Shown here: in pieces, positions 1 to 12,033 of the stretch
How positions within the stretch are numbered: the stretch's first letter is position 1
Layout of the letters: each line of letters starts with the position of its first letter
Assembly: GCA_032622095.1 (NCBI GenBank)
Contig: CP136063.1
Location: forward strand, 40,030,106 to 40,094,105
Direction of reading: 5' to 3'
From: Siphonodentalium dalli
Lineage: Eukaryota > Mollusca > Scaphopoda > Gadilida > Siphonodentaliidae
Length of the DNA: 64,000 bases
Notes under the pieces: generated by a model
What the model was told of the DNA's origin: nothing
What the model saw: the letters and a program-made list of their open reading frames with translations, nothing else
The model's database searches: none
Program-made: the position numbers and the translations under genes

Positions 1-1250
1 CACTATAGAAGATAAGGCCAAACGTTTTTATTGTTATGCTTTACAGATTTTTTTAAGCTTGTTTTGGTAGGGTCGGTCGGAAAAAAAATAAAAATAAAAG
101 TGCTCGAACCATTTATTTTTTTGGACATTCGCCAAGGTGGTAATTGTGTCTTTATATTTCTCTGTCAGTCACTTAGAAGTTACAGAAAACAGTTTTTGGA
201 TGTATATCTCAAATTTAAATCCAGTACTATTATTTGAAACATAACTCAGCTTATTGAATAATATTGAACAAATCCAGAAATAAAGAGTTTGTTTATATTC
301 AACATTTTAATTATTGAATAAATGGACTCCCCCATTCAGTTATAACGTATACATTAAAAAAGTCCACTATTCATCTGGATGGATGTCATGGAAAAATAAG
401 TAGCCGACAGATAATATACATGTATATGCAGAAGGATTCCTATTAGTTGGTGGGAAATGTTCAGATAATAAGTTGAGAACTTGTTGAACTTATTATCTGA
501 ACATTTCCTAAGAAATCTACTTACAAGTCTGGTCAATGAGTATTTAGTATAGAGAGGGTTAATAAACACATGGGAATGGTGAGATTAGTGGTAGTGATAA
601 ATAGTGAATGTGTAACTTGAGCAAACCCACACTGAACATACTCATTAGCTTGTCATTCCTATCTAAGAACCTTGTGGACTATTATTGGTCTTCAAGTTCA
701 ATCATAAAGATCACCATAAATTGCAAGGAATACAACTTATTCTAAAGGCCATTTAAAGTTTTAAAGAGATATCAAGATTTATAGAAAGCATACAGGTATC
801 TTGGTGGCAGTTATAAACTCAAGCTGACTTCTCAGTTTTCATCTAGGATGTAGTTAAAAGTAATTAAAGCCAGAGATATCTATAGTTGGTGGTGTCCTAG
901 GTGTCTTTAATCACAAGTGAAATCTGGTTAGATAATTTGTTACTGATAAGCAGAAACAGCTAAGGTCAGCTGTGAAAATAAAAATAAAAATTATATTTGA
1001 TTTTTATTTCCTTGTCAGGCCACAGAAAACAGGGACGCGAATCCGTAAAGCAATACAATAAAAAAGTTTGGCGTAAGGTCTCCAAATCCCTTTAAACAGG
1101 GTATCTTTATCAAAATTTAGAAAGATGAAACCCCACAGTACCCATTTAAACAACTGTTTTGAAGACATTTCCATAAAAAAATAAAAGGCCGCTTGGCCAC
1201 ACGTCCCCAGAAATGGTAGCAAACTCGCGTATGTGCTTTCAGAAACAGAG
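1..1250. other. Non-coding stretch, no gene recognised
   Basis: No reading frame here resembles a protein I know. The sequence is AT-rich, with short homopolymer runs. The only clear structure is the 22 bp inverted repeat listed separately. Confidence 0.6.
453..508. repeat. Perfect 22 bp inverted repeat with 12 bp loop
   Basis: Positions 453-474 and 487-508 are exact reverse complements separated by 12 bp. A transcript of either strand would form a long hairpin. There is no adjacent gene to which it can be tied. Confidence 0.85.
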
Positions 1251-1289
1251 TAAACTTAATTTTTCTGCAAAGGACAAGGGGAATAAATT

Positions 1290-2270
1290 TGCCATAAACT
1301 GTCTGATCGAACCCATATTCGAATTTGACCTTTGTTTTGTTGCAGAAAAACAAATTTGGTTTCAATCAGTGGATTCAAACTAAAGTTATCATACAAAAAC
1401 CAATATTTTTTAATTTTTTTATGTAAAACAAGAGCACGCCGTCGGGGCGTGGGCACAATATGCCCTTTCTGGAGTAAAGTGGGGCAAAGTTTAATTCATT
1501 CGTTTGAAACTTGATTCAGTTCACTCGATGCAATCCAAAGTTATCATCTGGAAACCGCATATCAGTTAAAATCCGAGTCGAATAAGGGACATAACTCTGT
1601 CAAAACCATGCGGACGAAACCCATATTAGAACTTGATCTGTATTTTGGTGTGTTAAACTAACACACAAAATTTGGTTCAGTTCACTCAATTCAATATAAA
1701 GTTATCATCCGAAAACCGCAAATCAGGTAAAATCTAAGTCGAAAATGGGGCATAACTCAGTCAAAATCATGCGGACGAAACCCATATTTGAACTTTATCT
1801 GTATTTTGGTGCATAACTCCACCCCTAGTTATCCTCCCAAACCCAAATTCGAACTTGACCTTTCTTTTGTTGCAGAAAAGTCAAATACCATATTTGGTTT
1901 CGCTAAATTGATTGAAGCTAAATATGTCATCCGGATTGATGTAAAAAAAGATGCATCACTCCGCCCCCAATTATTTGTCCGAGCCCAAATTTTAATTTGA
2001 CCTTTCTTATGTCGCAGGAAAGTCACACACAAAATTTGGTTTTGATATATTGATCGAAGCGAAATTTATCATCCGAAAACAAAAAAAAATCAGCATTTAT
2101 TGGTCGAACAAGGGGCATAACTCCACCCCTAATTATCCGGCCGAACCCAAATTTGACACTGATCTTTGTAGTGTCGTATGAAAGTCACATACCAAATTTG
2201 GTTATAAGTTAATCAAAACAAAAGTTATCATCCAGAAACGAAATTGTGACTGACACACGGAGAGGGCTAA
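1290..2270. repeat. Degenerate ~160 bp tandem repeat, about six units
   Basis: The anchor 'aaagttatcatc' or close variants recurs at about 1382, 1537, 1698, 1918, 2062 and 2221, mostly 144-161 bp apart. Each unit also carries a 'gaacccatattcgaa' block, a 'ttgcagaaaa...caaatttggt' block and a 'gggcataactc' block. The same module with the same 160-161 bp period recurs at 24.89-25.36 kb and 59.35-59.82 kb. Small reading frames here are by-products of the repeat. Sequences of this flavour are common in bivalve genomes (recollection, not searched). Confidence 0.7.
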
Positions 2271-2880
2271 TATCTAAATCTCCCAAACAAAATTTTGGAC
2301 GCTCTTGCATGTTTGCTTAGGGTTTAATGTTATTTTAGCGTCCAGGGCCTTATCGCGACAATGCCAGTTTTATTGGTGGCGGTCTACAGAACGTCCCGAC
2401 ATTACAGGTCAGCTAATGGCTCCATTCAATGAGGTACATGTATGTTCACTCACTTCAGTGAGTAACTGGCAACTCCACCAGCAAACGAATATATAGAGTA
2501 TACATGTACGTGTCGAAAGTGCTGGAGGGCTAGTTGGCATTTGGGTCATAAGCCTTACCAACACTTGAACAGAGCCACCGAGGCCCAACCCACATGTAAA
2601 CATTGGCCATGATTTTATCTTTTAAAACAGCAAAATCAGCTCAGTGCTTGGGAAACCGTGGGTCCCCAATAAGAAACCATGCATGTTCCAATCATCCCAA
2701 TTTGGCTAAATTTAAACGATACATGTATGTTCTGCCTGTTAAGTTCCGGCTGGTGCATATATACTGCATTCAAAGACAGAAATTCAAACGGTACAATCCT
2801 TTGTGGAATATGGTGTATTCTCAGCTCAAATTGTACATCTTCAATTTAGAAGATGGGGTCCTATTTTTATTTCACACTTA
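2270..2880. other. No gene recognised
   Basis: Short overlapping frames occur on both strands, but none resembles a known protein. No repeat structure is evident. Confidence 0.5.
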
Positions 2881-3709
2881 GGCAAAACAAAAATGATGTG
2901 TGTTTCCCGTAACCCGACCGACCGTCTTCAAAAACCCCCCGACCCAAGTTCATTTTATTGGTTTTAAACAAAAAATCAATCTATAAACCGACCGACCGCA
3001 CTGATAACAAAACTATGTACGCTTGGTTCAATTTTATCTGATTCACCTCGCGAGATAGATAATATCTTTGATATATTTATATATTTTTCGCAAAGCCACA
3101 TCGTCACTCTATTAACGGAGTCAACTTTAATACGATCTGAGGCAATACCGGAAGATCACGAGTTATCGTCCCCCTTCGCTGACCGGAAGCACGTGTTTGT
3201 GTTTATATTTACATTAAACATGATGGATGTTGCGGTTGATTAGAATCAAACGAATCGATTCGAACAAGTTCATCTCAACGATGGCGAGAGCACATGGGGC
3301 TATCCCATGTGCATAATCCACGAGTGAGAAAACCCGGATTTTAAAGACTCTAGAAAATAAAGCAATTATAGCACTGTTTTTCCAATGTGTATTGATTGTT
3401 CAAATGCAGGGCTGATGCCTATTGTGGCCAAGCCACATGGCAAGGCAGTGCCCGTTTCACGCTTATTAAATTAATTTTAGTAAATTGTCTACTGTTATCT
3501 GTTTTATATGTTTCCCCTAATATATCAGTTTTATCACCAATGTATCGTTTGCTCTGGGTCATTGTATGGTGTTTGATGGTGGTTAGGCATGGCCCACATG
3601 AGACTATTCAAAAATAAAATGAAAAAATAAAATAAAATGAAAAGCCTACCACCCGCCCCTATTTTTTGGGGGCTCGTTAAGGGAAACACGCATTCATTTT
3701 GTTTTAGCC
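2881..3709. mobile_element. Harbinger-like non-autonomous TIR element, long form
   Basis: The ends are inverted copies of about 34 bp, reading from outside as 'ggc(t)aaaacaaaatg' and on to 'gtgtttccc'. They are flanked by the 3 bp duplication TTA (2878-2880 and 3710-3712). A TWA target duplication is the signature of PIF/Harbinger elements. The 829 bp interior encodes no transposase. About 3390-3660 is shared with the shorter element at 4284-4698; about 2940-3380 is private to this one. The 73-residue frame at 3396 is not convincing as a gene. Confidence 0.75.
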
Positions 3710-3712
3710 TTA

Positions 3713-4280
3713 CTATTCTGAGGGATTAATTTTCAGCAAGAGATATCATTCCGACTTCACATGCAATTGGATCATTGTTTTGCACCCAGGATCTTCATCT
3801 GTTTGAACCATATTTTATAAAGCAAAAGCCGATTTTATTTGAATAATATGGCCAAGAGAGTCCTAGGCTATCCATGAATACCAGGAATGCAATGTCCATC
3901 ATCCAATATGGGTATCTGAACTAAAACCATGGATGATGGATCTGGTCAAACTTAAGCAACAAAACAACATAATCACTCACTGTTCTCTCCTTTCTTTTAT
4001 CCAACACTGCTTTCAGCTAAAAATAAGATATAAAACATCAACTTAGCCCTTGGTTTCCCCATGAGATTATATTGCATGCCTGTTCACATATCAATCTGAG
4101 TCAATAAAAGTATATAGGTTGAAACATGGACCATAAGCCTAAAAGACTTCATTTTATACTCGTTTAATGTTCCCTATATTCCATGTATAATCTGTTAATT
4201 TAGTGATGTTATTCAGAGCTTGGATGTTTGTTGCCAATTTACCCAGGTTTGATGATACTATTCACACTTAATTAGGCTAT
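3713..4280. other. Spacer between the two Harbinger-like elements
   Basis: AT-rich sequence with no recognised gene or repeat. Confidence 0.5.
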
Positions 4281-4283
4281 TAA

Positions 4284-4698
4284 GGCCAAAACAAAATGAA
4301 TGCGTGTTTCCCGTAACCCGACCGACCGTCTTCAAACCCCCCCCCCACACTACAGGACAGTTTTTCCCCATTTCTATTGATTGTTCCAATGCAGGGCTGA
4401 TGCCTGTTGTGGCCAAGCCACATGGCAAGGCAGTGCCTGTTTCAGGTTTATTAAAGTAATTTTAGTAAACTGTCTACTGTTATCTGTTTTATATTTTTTC
4501 CCCTCAATATATCAGTTTTATCACCACCAATTTGTCGGTTGCTCTGGGTCATTGTATGGTGTTTGATGGTGGTTAGGCGTGGCCCACACGAGACCATAAA
4601 TAATAAAATGAAAAAATTAAATAAAATGAAAAGCCTACCGCCCGCCCCTATTTATTTTGGGCTCGTTACGGGAAACATGCATTCATTTTGTTTTGGCC
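4284..4698. mobile_element. Harbinger-like non-autonomous TIR element, short form
   Basis: It has the same inverted ends as the element at 2881-3709, beginning 'ggccaaaacaaaatgaatgc', and is flanked by the 3 bp duplication TAA (4281-4283 and 4699-4701). At 415 bp it lacks roughly 400 bp of the long form's interior. It is therefore an internally deleted relative, or the long form carries an insertion. No coding capacity is seen. Confidence 0.78.
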
Positions 4699-5360
4699 TA
4701 ATGACTCATTGAAGTAAATATTTCAATGAATAGAAAATGGAAGTGGAGTCATTAGAAAAGGGGCCTATTATAAAGCGACAAACTGAGACAAACATAATCG
4801 GCAGTGATTTTCTTTTATTTCCGAAAAACAAAAATAAAATTTATTTTTTGGTGAGGGAGGTTTTTATAGGTGCGGGCAGATTAGGGGAAACAAAGGTATT
4901 TTTTTTAGGCCTAGACTCCTAATTGTTCCGTTTTAGTGGGTTCGCATTTTTCCGCATCCAATTAGTTTTGATTAGAAATTCATCGATGGCGCCGACAGGG
5001 ACGTGGCTAGAGGGTTTCCGTTCGGGGAGTGCCCAACTGCACCACCCCCCCCCCCTGAATCAGAATCAGACCGACCACAAGTTTTGCATAATTCCATTTG
5101 CATCCCCCCCTTGGATCTCAGTGCTCTTAGGCCTAATTTCCCATATATACATAAACCATGGTTATATATTCCCAGTATGAGAACATTCAGATATTTTACA
5201 CATTTAATTCCATACAGAATCACACGCCTACGGGCAAGAGACCGCGAAACACCAGGCTTACCACGGCTGTTCGCCAGGTGTGAGAACATTTTGAAATTTG
5301 AAACAAGAAAATCGCAAATCCTAGAATCTGGACTGGCCTCAACTGCAGCTTTCCTATAGT

Positions 5361-5985
5361 GTTGGAAATTTCAAACCTCATACTCCCCCTCAGGTTGGAC
5401 AATTCTCCAACTGAATACCATTTCAGTCCATAAATTTGACCAAATACAGTACAACATTGTTAAACTTATTAGCATTTTTGTAAATTAGCCACAGGGGAGA
5501 AAATGTTGTAATCTGAACAAGAAAATCGCAAATTCCTAGCATCTAGACTAGCCTCAAGCCCTCCTACAGTTGGAAATTTCCAACCTAACACTCCACTTAG
5601 GTTGGAACATTTACAACTGATGACAATTCCAATGACAATGTTGACCAAATGTATGACAATATTGTTTTCTTAAATTAACTAGCAGTTTTTGACTGACATG
5701 GCGGAGGGACCAGGACACAAGCTTTCCAACTGTTGGAAATTTCCAACCTGACACCCCCCCTGAGGTTGGACAATTTCCAACTGATGACCATTTCAGTCCA
5801 AAAATTTTACCAAAAATAAGAAAATTTGCAAATATTTGTCCAAAAACAATTAATTCCCCCCAAGAACTTGTTTGAAATTCAAACTACAAGAACATTTTCA
5901 ACCTACTGTTAGTGTGAAATTTCCAACTAATGTATTGGCAGGTATGAAATTTCCAACTGTTGAAAATTTTGACCAAAGTTGGGGG
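5361..5985. repeat. Degenerate repeat with 'gttggaaatttccaac' palindrome
   Basis: A module containing the self-complementary core 'gttggaaatttccaac', followed by a C-rich run, 'gaggttggacaatttccaac' and 'gatgaccatttcagtcc', occurs at 5361, 5569 and 5732. It continues in eroded form to about 5985. Spacing is 208 and 163 bp. Reading frames here reflect the repeat. The following 5985-7130 holds nothing I recognise. Confidence 0.6.
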
Positions 5986-7130
5986 GGGGGGTTTGAGACC
6001 CCCGAAGCCATTGAAATAGTAATTGAGAGGAGTTTTATCGGATTGAGTACCTTTAATGTTCCGACTAAATACGCCCTATAGAATAGGCTATGTTGTAGAA
6101 TACGATAGCCATTTCTTAATGTCAGTATCATTTATATACGGTAGCAATGATGACGTCACCCTAAGCGACCTTCAATTGATCAATTGAAATATACACAGTG
6201 TCTAGATCAAAGCGGTCTCCGACAAACGATAAAGCTGCGTCAATCATTGCCATCATGTCGCAGTGATGTCTTTGACCTCAAACGACAAGCGAGACATTGT
6301 GTTGTCAATTTCATTCTTTCAATTAATAGTCGGGTCACCGTGTGTGTCTATACTAGTAACACTGTCAATTCTGGGTGCCACCAAACATTATACTTACCGT
6401 AACTTACGCGTCGTTAACACCGTTTATGTCGGAATCGATCTTGAAAACGTTATACATGGAACTAATACATTATGTTCAGACTAGTCGACGGCAAAATTCA
6501 GAGTCGACGTTCTGACATTTCAGCATCGTCTACGACTAGTCGATTAATCGTTTCAACCCTACTGGCAAGTATATATGTTTAATTTATAGTAGAATACAAT
6601 CATATTTGTACTGACATATATGTGCACAACTTTCCGAGAAGAGGTGCTATTTGCAATTGACAAGATCAGGTTGTATAAAAAAATCTGCAATGCGTATACC
6701 AAATCGTTATTGCATCACGTGAAAATTATAAAGTAACATGTGGGGGGTTTCAATTTGGTGTGCACGGGGACCCCACATAACACATGCTTCATGGAACAGA
6801 CTGTGTTGGCCTGTACCGAGTTACCCATGCATTTTCCAGTTTGCACGGATTCCGAAAAATTGACACATAAGGATCCAGCGACGAGTAGTCAAACGTCATG
6901 GTGTTAGTTACATTGTCATTAAGATGTCGTAAATATCACAGATGCCGCTGGGCAGCTGTGCCTTTTATGTAACAACGTTGTAATAGCCTAATACATGTTG
7001 TACCGACTTGTTACACTGAGTTATCATAATTATCTGATTCTCGTTGCTTATATACGGTGACAAGGCACGCACATACGCTTGTAACACATGAATAATTTCA
7101 TTACCGAAAATACGGTATTTTTAGTTTTGA

Positions 7131-7200
7131 TTTGGTACGGTAAATCGGTATTACGCTGATACCGATACCGCATGGTAAATACCGAGTCACTCATCTGAAC
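7131..7200. repeat. Short 'acggtaat / gataccg' repetitive patch
   Basis: Several copies of 'taccg' and 'cggta' in both orientations cluster within about 70 bp ('acggtattt', 'tacggtaaatcggta', 'gataccgataccg'). This makes a small imperfect palindromic patch. No function is apparent. Confidence 0.35.
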
Positions 7201-7554
7201 AACAGTGCAAAATTAATCAAATTATTTATAACCTTAACCAATTCCTCAACCAAATCGAGCAGTGTTCATACCCATATCTCATTGATCAACTTAAATACTG
7301 GTATTCCAAACATTCTTGAATATAACAAGACGATTGCACAGGTCTCAGCATAAAGACATCAAGATAATTATATTGGCTACCAGATAAAGCATAACAAATA
7401 AAAAAATGACTATAATCGCCATCTCACAACCCCCCCCCCCCACCCCCATGCCCTCACCCCTTCTTGCCCATCTCAATACGATAATACACACATTGTAAAT
7501 ACGCACTACATACACCCAATATACATCTAATTATACAAGCATAAGGGCCCTGCC

Positions 7555-7650
7555 CTTACAAGTTAAACTTTTCGTGGGGTCCTGTTGTTATATATATATT
7601 ACAATTATATTGAATATGAAATAAATCTTATTGAATCTTGAATGCTTAGT
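7555..7650 (+). repeat. Possible 3' tail of a non-LTR retroelement
   Basis: The sequence 'gaatatgaaataaatctta' runs into short 'ttgaatcttgaatg' repeats. That arrangement is common at the 3' ends of LINEs or of SINEs that borrow LINE tails. No coding part lies directly upstream; the preceding 350 bp includes a C-homopolymer near 7430. Identification is weak. Confidence 0.3.
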
Positions 7651-7837
7651 TATTTTGGAGAACATTTCCAGGCCACTACTCATCATATATATACATTCCA
7701 CAAATTATCTCCAAAACTAGCGCCCTTATGGGTAGCTAATTAATGACCCAGTGCTATGGAAACAATTTTAGGACAATATATGTAACGAGTGATTTAAGGA
7801 AGTCATTTTGGCTAAAAAGGTTCTATTTCTGATCACA

Positions 7838-7962
7838 GAAATTGGAATCACTGACCTTTATGCAATTTTTGGAGATTTTTTTGGAGTTATAGGCATTAGG
7901 GTTCAGCCTATAACTCCAAAAAAATCTCAAAAAATTGCATAAAGGTCAGTGATTCCAATTTC
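7838..7962. repeat. 57 bp inverted repeat, 11 bp loop
   Basis: Positions 7838-7894 and 7906-7962 are reverse complements with one mismatch seen by eye. The loop is 11 bp. The ends read 'gaaattggaatcactgacc'. This could be a tiny foldback element or a hairpin remnant of a larger one. No target duplication could be assigned. Confidence 0.8.
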
Positions 7963-9400
7963 AGTGTTTCTGATAGACACTTAAATCAATTTTAGTAACC
8001 CAATGAACTTGTTTTACCTAGGCAATATAATTTCCTAGGCAAACTGATTTTGCCTCTGCTTTTATCTAGGCATTGCCTATTGCCTAGGCTAATTCCCAGG
8101 GCTGACGATTTACGTTTTTATTTTGTTACTTTCGCCGTCTCTCTCACCTGCTCACTCAATGACTGACTCATTGACTGAGTCAGAGTCTCAGTGGCTGTCA
8201 AGAAGAATTCGAGCTCTACAACTTCAAGCCTCTTGCTTCCATTTAAACCAGTTGTCAGATACGTTCCCTTCAAACGACACCATCTCTGGAGGCTCAAACT
8301 TGTCCATTTCGTTTAGAAATGGCTCACTTCTGGCACCATGTTGTGATAAGATGGATGTAAAAGCCATGATGATATTTTATTAACCGGAAAAGGTACACAC
8401 AAAAACAGGAATCATTTCTAGACGACATGAACTTTGATGAAGCGGATCATCACTATTCCGTTTTCGAAGGGGCCTAACATCATAACAGCAGAGTTTAATT
8501 AAGCGAATTCCCTATTACATTATTAGATAGACATGATTTTTTGTAAAAAGTTTCCTCAAATATCAATTCTTCAGATTTAAAGAAAAATTTTGGACCCATA
8601 ATTTATATTTACCAACAGTAGACGCTAAAACGTTAGCAGTAGCACTGAGTCGGTTCAGACACTGACAGTCCTATGGAAAACATTCACACTACCGCTACTG
8701 TGACTGTCACCAGTCCAGTGTAACCTTGTCAATGTCATTAAAAGAAACTTTAGCCGAAAATTTACTCGACGAGGCAGTCGTGTGACATTCAATGCCCTAT
8801 ATACTTTAGAGCAATAATAGTACTCAAATAGATCATTATTTCATAATAAATATTGATATTATGTAAACAATAGTGTCAAATTATACTCACACAGCGTTTC
8901 CCATAAGTTAGTGCCGCCATCTTTGGAATGCAGTGCAACTTCCGGTTATGAGTCTCTCTTGAATTCAAAGTCGAAATATCATCAGCGCGGTCTTGCAAAA
9001 ATCAACTTTTCCGTTTTTGCATTTTTTATGTATTGGATGCATCAAACAAGGAGATAACCGGCGAAATGTCATTAACAAATTGAGAAATCTGGTACATACA
9101 TCGAAATTGAGTACAAATTTCGGGATTTAAAAAAGACCGCACAATGATGAAACTATATATCGATCGAATATACATGTCTCAAAATTATCGCTGCTGAAAT
9201 TCCCTTAAACAACAATTTTTTCAATCCCATCATTTTATAGATAAAAGACAACCTAAATCGGTTGAACAAGGAGAGGTGTTAACAATTAAAGCGCAATATA
9301 ACTAGTTGTAACTGGTATGCAAAAATTAGGCAGACCGGATTTCGTCTGCATAATTTCGCGGTCTGCCTAATGCTGGTCAATTGTCCTCCTAATGCTTACT
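7963..9400. other. No gene recognised
   Basis: The longest frame (86 codons at 8123-8383) is serine- and leucine-rich with no recognisable motif. Nothing else stands out. Confidence 0.5.
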
Positions 9401-9406
9401 CTACAT

Positions 9407-9451
9407 AACTATATATATATATATATATATAATTATTATTAGTATTATTAT

Positions 9452-9493
<42 letters not shown>

Positions 9494-10655
9494 ATTTATT
9501 TAATATATATATTTAATATATATATTTAATATACATATATGTATAGCTATATGTGTACGTAGGACACCGACACCGACATGCGCAAGTATGGTTACTGTTT
9601 GCTGAAGTATCTCAGAACCCAACTCTATGTGTGTGTGCCATATACATGTACATATATATTCGTTTATACTCTGCCCATGGCACACCGACACCGACACATG
9701 CCCGTATATACGGTGTGCTTTATGTATACATGTAAGTGTACTCAGTCCATGACACACCGACACCGACAGTATATATACCCGTTCGTACTCTGCCCGTGGC
9801 ACACCGACACCGCCACATGCCTGTATTGTGGAGTAGATTAAGTAAAAATTTCAAGGCAATTGTTCAAATTGTGACTAAAGCATGAAACTTTGCACATATG
9901 TACATATTCACACACTTATTGATATTAGATATGGAGCCACGCTGAAATTTAACTTTAACCCCTCTTTTAAGGGGTTTTCCAAATTTAAAGAGCGTTTCGT
10001 GATTAAATAAGTTATTCAATATCGCAATTAATCCTACCATGAAATATGCGAATTAAAATTAGTCATATAGGTAGGTATGACTCTGAGAGATACGATGCCA
10101 CATTTGTAGGGTAAAATTGGAACTCCCCGTCCAAGACGGCCGTCAAAATGGCAGCTTAAAGAGGAAATTTGACGTTTTTTCACTAATATCTTCTAGATCA
10201 GGTTCGCTGTATGGAACTGGTTTGGAGATGGGACTTTATTTTGTATTGTTCGTGTTAACTAATCATTAGAGCAATGAAATATGTCATTCGTGTGATTCCA
10301 GTCCCTTCCGATCCCTCAATAATTCGATTATACAGAACTCGGTATGACATTTCACCGAAAATCACCGTTAGGATTCTAGTCATATTTTAACAAGAAATTG
10401 ACAGAACTGTGCAAATTAAGTGAGGCATACAATTAATTACGAATATTTGAACTCAATCAACAAAAATTGTCACTTTGTCGGAAAATGGCTGCCAAAATGG
10501 TGGCCAAAACCTGGAAAATGGTAAATATTGCCCCAGCATGCCATGTAATCGCTTACAAGTTGTGATTGACGAATACAATTGGCTATGCTGTCCACATTAA
10601 ATTTTAGCATTTTTGATGCACATTTGATATGTGTTACTAATGTAACCAATGACAT
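9407..10655 (+). repeat. Left arm of ~1.2 kb long inverted repeat
   Basis: This segment is the reverse complement of 15,428-16,640, with only scattered differences. It runs from an (AT)n tract through a cluster of 'cacaccgacaccgaca' motifs (about 9565, 9683, 9755, 9800) and a long unique part to an inner edge at 'taaccaatgacat' near 10,655. A third copy in the right-arm orientation lies at 32,923-34,034. The arms bracket the nuclease-like pseudogene, so I read them as terminal or subterminal inverted repeats of one element. The frames on both strands (up to 100 codons) follow the repeated motif and are probably not genes. Confidence 0.88.
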
Positions 10656-12030
10656 TGCCAGAATTATTGGATTTTTATATCACAAGCTTGACATCAAAAT
10701 TGGCAAAAATTAACTTTTCGAGTCTGGACCATTAATTCAAGTAAATGGGACTATCTCTGGTATCAAAGATGTTTATTGTTTTTGGTCTGTCTTAAATGCG
10801 TCACACTAATGTGTTTTAAGACAACATTACTCAAGATGGCTTCCAAAATGGCAACCACATTTGGTAATATTGTTTTACATATATCCCGAGTAGTATTCTC
10901 TGTTCCCAAGAGTTAGCAAATTGTAACTCACTTAGTTAGTAACCATATATTACTTAATCCACTGACTACTACGTGTTTCATTCTCGTTGTCCCTGTACCT
11001 TCTGGGGCATGATTAATTCATTTAAATGATGTACTGTAGTGTGTACTTTTGCCAAAAATGTCTTTTGGGACTCTGGCCATATATTTTAACGGAAAAGGGC
11101 AGAATGTCTAAACGGAACAGAGTGAAACCATATTAGCATAAACATCAACTTAATTATATGGTGTATATCAAAATGGTATAGCCAGGGAGTTATTGTATGG
11201 TCATGAATGGTGCGAATGAGTAGCCTATACGGTGATGGGGTGGTGTGTCCATGGTGAGATGTATATGTATACAAGGGGTGACTGTATGGTCATGTGTGAG
11301 GTGATTAGCTATACAAGGATTATGTGTATGGTTATTGGAGTTGTGTATTCGGTATAGTACAGTAGGTAGTCATTGTATGTCTCTTTCTTCAGTCTATAGC
11401 ATGACATTAACCAATGCCCGTGTGATTTGACTTCTGAAAGTTTGAGGCGTTGGCAGCATTTCTAGTCCAGCAGAACTGGGGTCTAACCCAAAATTGTCTG
11501 TTAAAGTTTTTTTCTCTGTTGATAATGTATCACGGGGGTGTCTTTATTGATATTCCGGTTGATGTGGATGTGTAACCTTTGTGGAACTTTTTTTATTCAA
11601 AATGGCCGCTGAGTGCCCGAAAGTCTTAAATAGTGTGTATACCTTGACCATGTCAGCGGCAATTCCGTATCAATAACAGCATATATGGCAGCAGAAATAC
11701 GATAAGATGTATCCATTATGACATGTTGTGACAAATTACATTAACTGGACAAAATAGACTATTAAATACTCAAGATGGCTGCCAAAATGGCCGCACTCAT
11801 TTCTCAAATCATAACTGTTGCGAGTCTATCAAGGCAGTGCTTCCGACATATAACATTTTCGCTTTATTTGGTAACAACATGTCATTAGGACAGAAACAAA
11901 ATAATTATTATGACAAATGTAAATCAGCATTGGTGTATTGAAGAAATAATTTACCTAGAACAGTCAGTGTATGTCATCAGTATCTTCCTCGTCATGTTGA
12001 CGTGTCAGCTCGTTCGTTCACCGACCGTCT
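10656..12030. other. Interior of the long-TIR element, non-coding
   Basis: No protein similarity is seen. The stretch carries repeated 'caagatggctgccaaaatgg'-type motifs at about 10,845 and 11,772, with related forms at 10,137, 10,483 and 11,601. It may be the 3' untranslated side of the minus-strand gene that follows. Confidence 0.5.
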
Positions 12031-12033
12031 CCC

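Noticed and set aside
9407-9540. (AT)n tract as origin or centromeric signal
   Set aside because: It belongs to the outer end of the long arm and recurs with it; nothing else supports a replication or centromere role.
9500-9841. Overlapping 87-100 codon frames on both strands, also at 16,230-16,556 and 33,752-34,042
   Set aside because: They follow a repeated 'cacaccgacaccgaca' motif in the long arms. Both strands are open equally and no protein motif is present.
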